Positions 59,655 to 62,848 of a DNA stretch of 62,848 nt are shown here, one piece after another. The notes beneath the pieces are model-generated. The model saw nothing but the letters and a program-made list of their open reading frames with translations, searched no databases and was not told where the DNA came from. Within the stretch, counting starts at the first letter, position 1. The number at the start of each line of letters is the position of its first letter. Position numbers and translations under genes: made by a program. Origin of the DNA: Deltaproteobacteria bacterium (lineage in GTDB: Bacteria; Desulfobacterota; JAFDED01); the NCBI GenBank assembly GCA_019310535.1, contig JAFDED010000047.1:1-62848 (forward strand). Direction: 5' to 3'.

Positions 59655-61691
59655 TTATGCAAGAGGCACATGCCTGGCGCCGGCCTCACTGACCAGCATG
59701 ACCTGAGCTGGAAATTCAATGATGATGATTGTTCCCTGACCTATTGTTGACTCAACGCGGATCGTGCCATTGTGTTTTTCAACTATCCTTCTGGAAATGA
59801 AGAGGCCCAGGCCGAATCCCTTGCTCTTTCTGGCTGTAAAAAAGGGATCGAAAATCCTGGACAAGTCTTTTTCCGGAATCCCTACTCCCGTGTCCTCAAT
59901 TTCCATGCGAATCTTTTCTGTGCCATTAATTCTGTTAAGCCCCACCCGGATGCAGATTCTTCCTTTTTGCGGCATGGCCTGGATGGAATTGAGTATGAGA
60001 TTGATTAATAATTGTTGTATCTGATTATCATCCCCCTCGAAAATGACTGGCTTCTCGGGAAATTGTTTCTCAACTCTGATCCTTTTTTGTTTGAGTTGCT
60101 GTTTGAGCAAGGACAAACTTTCTTCAATGAGTTCAATCAAATTAATGGAAGCTTTTGAAGGTGCGGCGGGCCGGGTAAAGGACAGCAGGTCATCTATGAA
60201 TTTTCCGGCTCGTTCAGCATTTCGTCCGATGGCCACCAGGTTTTCGTAAATACCTTCGTCTTTTTGATCGTAACTGAGTGCTTCCTCGGTGTTCGCCATG
60301 ATGATTCCAAGAGGATTATTGATCTCATGGGCTATGCCCGCGGCCATTTCGCCCATGATCGCCAGCCGTTCTGATTGGATCAACTCTTCTTCCAACCGCC
60401 TTCGGTCGGTTATATCCCGGGAAAAACAACATGCAAGTTCTTCCGAATCTTCCAGGCCTTTCATGGTTGTAATGCTCATTTCCACGTGGATACGCCTCCC
60501 ATCCTTGGCTTGAAAAATGAACTCTTTTTCCCCCCGCCCAACACGGAATACAGACTGGATAAAGCTCTCCAGCTCATGGCGACATTCCTTCGCCACAAGG
60601 TCAGAAACCCTAAGGGAGAGAATCTCTTGCTTCTTGTATCCCAATCGCTGGAGTGCAACCCTGTTGGCCAGCACAATGCGGCCATCAGAGGATATCTGAT
60701 GAATCATCTCCGGAGAGAACTGGATCAGATCTTTGTATTTTTGTTTCGATCTCTGCAAATCACGGGTTATTTTCAGTACCTTCCTTTTCAGCGTCCGGGT
60801 CCAAAACACAAAAATCAATAGAATGGTGATGAATAGTCCGACCGCTCCTATGACGATCTTGACATATTTCTGCCATTCCATAAATTGAATGCCCTGCCCG
60901 AACCACTTGCGATAGATCGTGTCATAGCTTTTGTTCTCCAAAATCTTCCCGAAGGCCACGCTAAGCTCAGTGAGAAGAGTGGAACTATCCTTGCGAACAG
61001 CAACCCCAAACGGGATGGTTTCGATGGGCAGACCCACTTCCTTGATATTCTCGAAATGGTTTTTCTGAATAAAATAGGTGGTTGACAGGCCTGATGGAGA
61101 AATGTACACGTCGGCTTCCCCGGAATCGACCAATTTCAACGCCTTTTCCGGTGATTCGGCCTCGATGAATTCGATGCTTTTTTTATCTGGTATCAGGTCG
61201 AGGACTTCGCTTCCCTTTTCTATGGCGACGGTATGACCGGGCAGGTCTTTGACGCATGTGACGGTTACGCAGCAGTCATGAACAAATAACTTTCTCTCCA
61301 GGAGAATCGTGGGTTCGAGAAACTGCATATTGGTATTGCTGATGAATTTATTCGGCACTCCGATGATAAAATCGATCTTCCCTTTAACCAGCGCTTCTTC
61401 CAGCTTAGCGCTTTCCATTGCGTGAAACTTGATCCTCGCCCCCGTTGTCCCTGCCAGCAACTTGGCCAGATCGACGCTGAAGCCTCGGTAAACCCCTGAT
61501 CTCTTATCCACGAAAGCAAAGGGCGGCAATGCCCGTAATCCTCCCGCGCGGAGGACCTTCTTGGATTGTATGGTGGCGGGAAAGAACAGGATACAGGAAC
61601 ACACTGTGCCGATGATCAACTTTACTATTAAACGATTCGCGTAATATATTCCGCCCTCTTTTTCCTTCGTGTTCACGGCCTTACATCCCAT
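59655..61691 (-). CDS. Sensor histidine kinase with periplasmic solute-binding (SBP family 3) domain and PAS domain
   Basis: A 678-residue membrane kinase. A signal/membrane segment (LIVKLIIGTVCSCILFFPAT) leads to a solute-binding-like domain (~45-265: LRAGGLRALPPFAFVDKRSG, GKIDFIIGV, AFGKILENKSYDTIYRKWFG); then a membrane helix (KIVIGAVGLFITILLIFVFW), a PAS domain (~320-430), the phospho-acceptor His near 455 in AAGIAHEINNPLG and the ATP-binding domain (LINLILNSIQAM, EDTGVGIPEKD, GFGLGLFISRRIVE). The external domain should bind a small molecule, perhaps an amino-acid-like or anionic compound linked to the locus. Two Cys in HDCCVTVTC in the sensor domain could be redox active (guess). GTG 61676 is an alternative start. 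Confidence 0.94.
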   Translation of the reverse strand: MGCKAVNTKEKEGGIYYANRLIVKLIIGTVCSCILFFPATIQSKKVLRAGGLRALPPFAFVDKRSGVYRGFSVDLAKLLAGTTGARIKFHAMESAKLEEALVKGKIDFIIGVPNKFISNTNMQFLEPTILLERKLFVHDCCVTVTCVKDLPGHTVAIEKGSEVLDLIPDKKSIEFIEAESPEKALKLVDSGEADVYISPSGLSTTYFIQKNHFENIKEVGLPIETIPFGVAVRKDSSTLLTELSVAFGKILENKSYDTIYRKWFGQGIQFMEWQKYVKIVIGAVGLFITILLIFVFWTRTLKRKVLKITRDLQRSKQKYKDLIQFSPEMIHQISSDGRIVLANRVALQRLGYKKQEILSLRVSDLVAKECRHELESFIQSVFRVGRGEKEFIFQAKDGRRIHVEMSITTMKGLEDSEELACCFSRDITDRRRLEEELIQSERLAIMGEMAAGIAHEINNPLGIIMANTEEALSYDQKDEGIYENLVAIGRNAERAGKFIDDLLSFTRPAAPSKASINLIELIEESLSLLKQQLKQKRIRVEKQFPEKPVIFEGDDNQIQQLLINLILNSIQAMPQKGRICIRVGLNRINGTEKIRMEIEDTGVGIPEKDLSRIFDPFFTARKSKGFGLGLFISRRIVEKHNGTIRVESTIGQGTIIIIEFPAQVMLVSEAGARHVPLA

Positions 61692-62037
61692 TGTTTAAGC
61701 ATCTATGATTTTTTCCGTTGCCGAGAATGTGTTGGTATGGATATATTGCCCGTTTATGCCTCTCTGGGCTGTAAAACGGGTCGATCAATCATGATACGGG
61801 CAACATATTTTAAAAATAATAGTATAAAATTAACAAGAAATTCACAAGATTAAAATTTGCTCGTGAAAACTATTGAGGGATATCGTCGTTTGCCGCCAAG
61901 GGCAAAAAGGCCGTGAGTCGTCCTCCTCTTCCCGAGAATGTTTCCCACGGCCTTTCCTTATTACACGGTTGATTTTTCAGATAATGGCAGTTACATTTGC
62001 GGCTTCAAAATCAGTTTCAATAACAGTGGAAGCTGCA
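61692..62037. other. 346-base spacer with a terminator hairpin
   Basis: AT-rich near the kinase start (promoter region presumed, none assigned with confidence), and a terminator for the upstream leftward gene at 61904-61955. No gene is seen. Confidence 0.5.
61904..61955 (-). terminator. Intrinsic terminator after the arylsulfotransferase-like gene
   Basis: On the minus strand AAAGGCCGTG pairs with CACGGCC followed by TTTTT. The stem is 7-10 bp and GC-rich; the loop is about 30 bases. Confidence 0.55.
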
Positions 62038-62848
62038 TCAATAACCGCCGCCGTCGCCGCCGCCGCCGTCATCGCCGCCGCCGTCATCGCCGCCGCCGTC
62101 ATCGACGCCGCCTCCATCGGTACCGGCGGAAATCGCAAGGCTGCCGGTAGCATCGGCAATCGACTGTATTGCTCCCGGATTGGAGACCTCGGCGAAAATA
62201 TCCACGCTGAACTCACCCCACCCGGGAAGTACGGTCATGTCCAGCACCGTGATGGGAGCCCCGTCGGGCGTGTGGTTCCTCAAGGCCGGGGCGCGTAAAC
62301 CAGCCTCCAGAAATTGATTGTTCTGGATATAGTACTTGGTATTCCCGACCTGAGCTCCGGCAAGAATATCATAGGGCCCTGGGCCGGCGCAGGTGACGGT
62401 GATCTGCAGTTGCTGGCCCGGAGAGAACGTTCCACCCGTCACGGCCACGGTGGGAGCTTCGACCGTCGGCTCCACCCACGCCTGCCACTCTTGCGGGCAG
62501 CCCGCATCGATGAGGCCTTTTCGGCTCAGGTCCCTGCCCGCAAGGCCCGGATAGTCCGGCCCATAACGGTGAGCCCTGTGGATGAAGTTGCGGGTAGCAT
62601 CTTCAAAATAGCACTTGCGACCAGCTGGAGCGAACGGGTTGATGAACTCCCAGACCACCTCTTTGTCCTCTGTCACTTCGAAGACATGGCCCGGCCCGGT
62701 TGAAACAATAAGCGTGTTCCCGTTGGGAAGCCGTTGCGTTGAGCCCTGATAGGCGGTATAAAAGCTGTTGGGTGTGCTTGACGCATATTCCCAGACTATT
62801 TCGCCGGTGGTCGGATCCATCTCCACCGAGCGGGAGCGATTGCCCTCC
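62038..62848 (-). CDS. Arylsulfotransferase-like exported protein, C-terminal part, with Ig-like domain and DDGGG repeats (5' end outside window)
   Basis: The frame is open to the window edge, so the N-terminus is missing. The visible 269 or so residues include TTGEIVWEY, RLPNGNTLIVSTGPGHVFEV and EFINPFAPAGRKC, then RAHRYGPDYPGLAGRDLS, matching the end of the protein at 44261-45556. After that end it adds a beta-rich domain (~110 residues, VAVTGGTFSPGQQLQITVTC) and a low-complexity tail of repeated Asp-Asp-Gly-Gly-Gly units. The extension suggests a surface or matrix-associated form. It flanks the kinase gene upstream on the same strand and is followed by a terminator. Confidence 0.7.
   Translation of the reverse strand, partial: EGNRSRSVEMDPTTGEIVWEYASSTPNSFYTAYQGSTQRLPNGNTLIVSTGPGHVFEVTEDKEVVWEFINPFAPAGRKCYFEDATRNFIHRAHRYGPDYPGLAGRDLSRKGLIDAGCPQEWQAWVEPTVEAPTVAVTGGTFSPGQQLQITVTCAGPGPYDILAGAQVGNTKYYIQNNQFLEAGLRAPALRNHTPDGAPITVLDMTVLPGWGEFSVDIFAEVSNPGAIQSIADATGSLAISAGTDGGGVDDGGGDDGGGDDGGGGDGGGY
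62053..62114. repeat. 15-base tandem repeat coding for DDGGG units
   Basis: About four units of CGCCGCCGCCGTCAT (plus strand), with minor changes at the ends. Unit length is a multiple of three, so copy-number change alters the tail length but keeps the frame. Confidence 0.7.

Noticed and set aside
62053-62114. CRISPR-like short tandem repeats
   Set aside because: Units are directly adjacent 15-mers in a coding frame (DDGGG), with no spacers. The TGTAACCAA units at 1-59 are likewise coding low complexity.

Overview
The window is a gene-dense bacterial chromosome segment, most likely from a Desulfobacterota (Deltaproteobacteria) organism. Supporting signs are a sigma-54 NtrC-type two-component system, a ferredoxin like those of sulfate reducers, Psr/Nrf-type molybdopterin and FeS electron-transfer subunits, a double-length UvrA, and abundant short intergenic repeats. 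This assignment is inference from gene content; no rRNA or marker phylogeny is available here.

Layout. 1-520: broken mobile-element remnants, namely the tail of a primase-C-terminal-like replication protein and a DUF4338 (DruA-like) fragment. 713-19860: housekeeping genes: uvrC; a leftward ndk-rlmN-pfkB-TPR lipoprotein-glgC group; tRNA-Arg(CCG); a GYD-domain protein; RNase R; a stand-alone AICAR transformylase; a ferredoxin; an MFS transporter; and an 1873-residue tandem UvrA. 20134-27107: a MoaD-like protein, four glycosyltransferases and a B12-binding radical SAM protein, probably for a surface or secreted glycan.

27294-43953: a rightward block built almost entirely around peptidoglycan turnover. 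It has an oligopeptide-type binding lipoprotein and two permeases (one apparently lacking its last membrane helix), a DacB-type carboxypeptidase, an AmpD-NagZ fusion, a NamZ-type exo-muramidase (DUF1343), an unusual galactokinase-like GHMP kinase, Mpl, a MurU-like nucleotidyltransferase, an AmgK-like sugar kinase, LD-carboxypeptidase LdcA, and an MscS-type channel. Together they can take muropeptides down to sugars and peptides and rebuild UDP-MurNAc-peptide. The GHMP kinase has no assigned place in this pathway and is the most attractive novelty of the block.

44261-62848: a leftward locus of exported and membrane proteins: a sensor kinase with a periplasmic solute-binding domain and its sigma-54 activator, a small acidic-tailed secreted protein, a Tat-exported alkaline-phosphatase-superfamily enzyme, a Tat-exported molybdopterin oxidoreductase with NrfC-like and NrfD-like partners, a secreted helix-hairpin-helix protein, a 964-residue internally duplicated secreted protein, a YeiH-family (putative sulfate exporter) membrane protein, a 56-residue membrane protein, a UspA-like protein, a secreted beta-sandwich-like protein, and arylsulfotransferase-like proteins at both ends. 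A sigma-54-like site lies upstream of the acidic-tail gene. The locus looks like a regulated periplasmic redox/sulfuryl-transfer system with an unknown substrate.

Several intergenic spaces carry members of at least five dispersed repeat families, and in some places these repeats have become the ends of coding regions.
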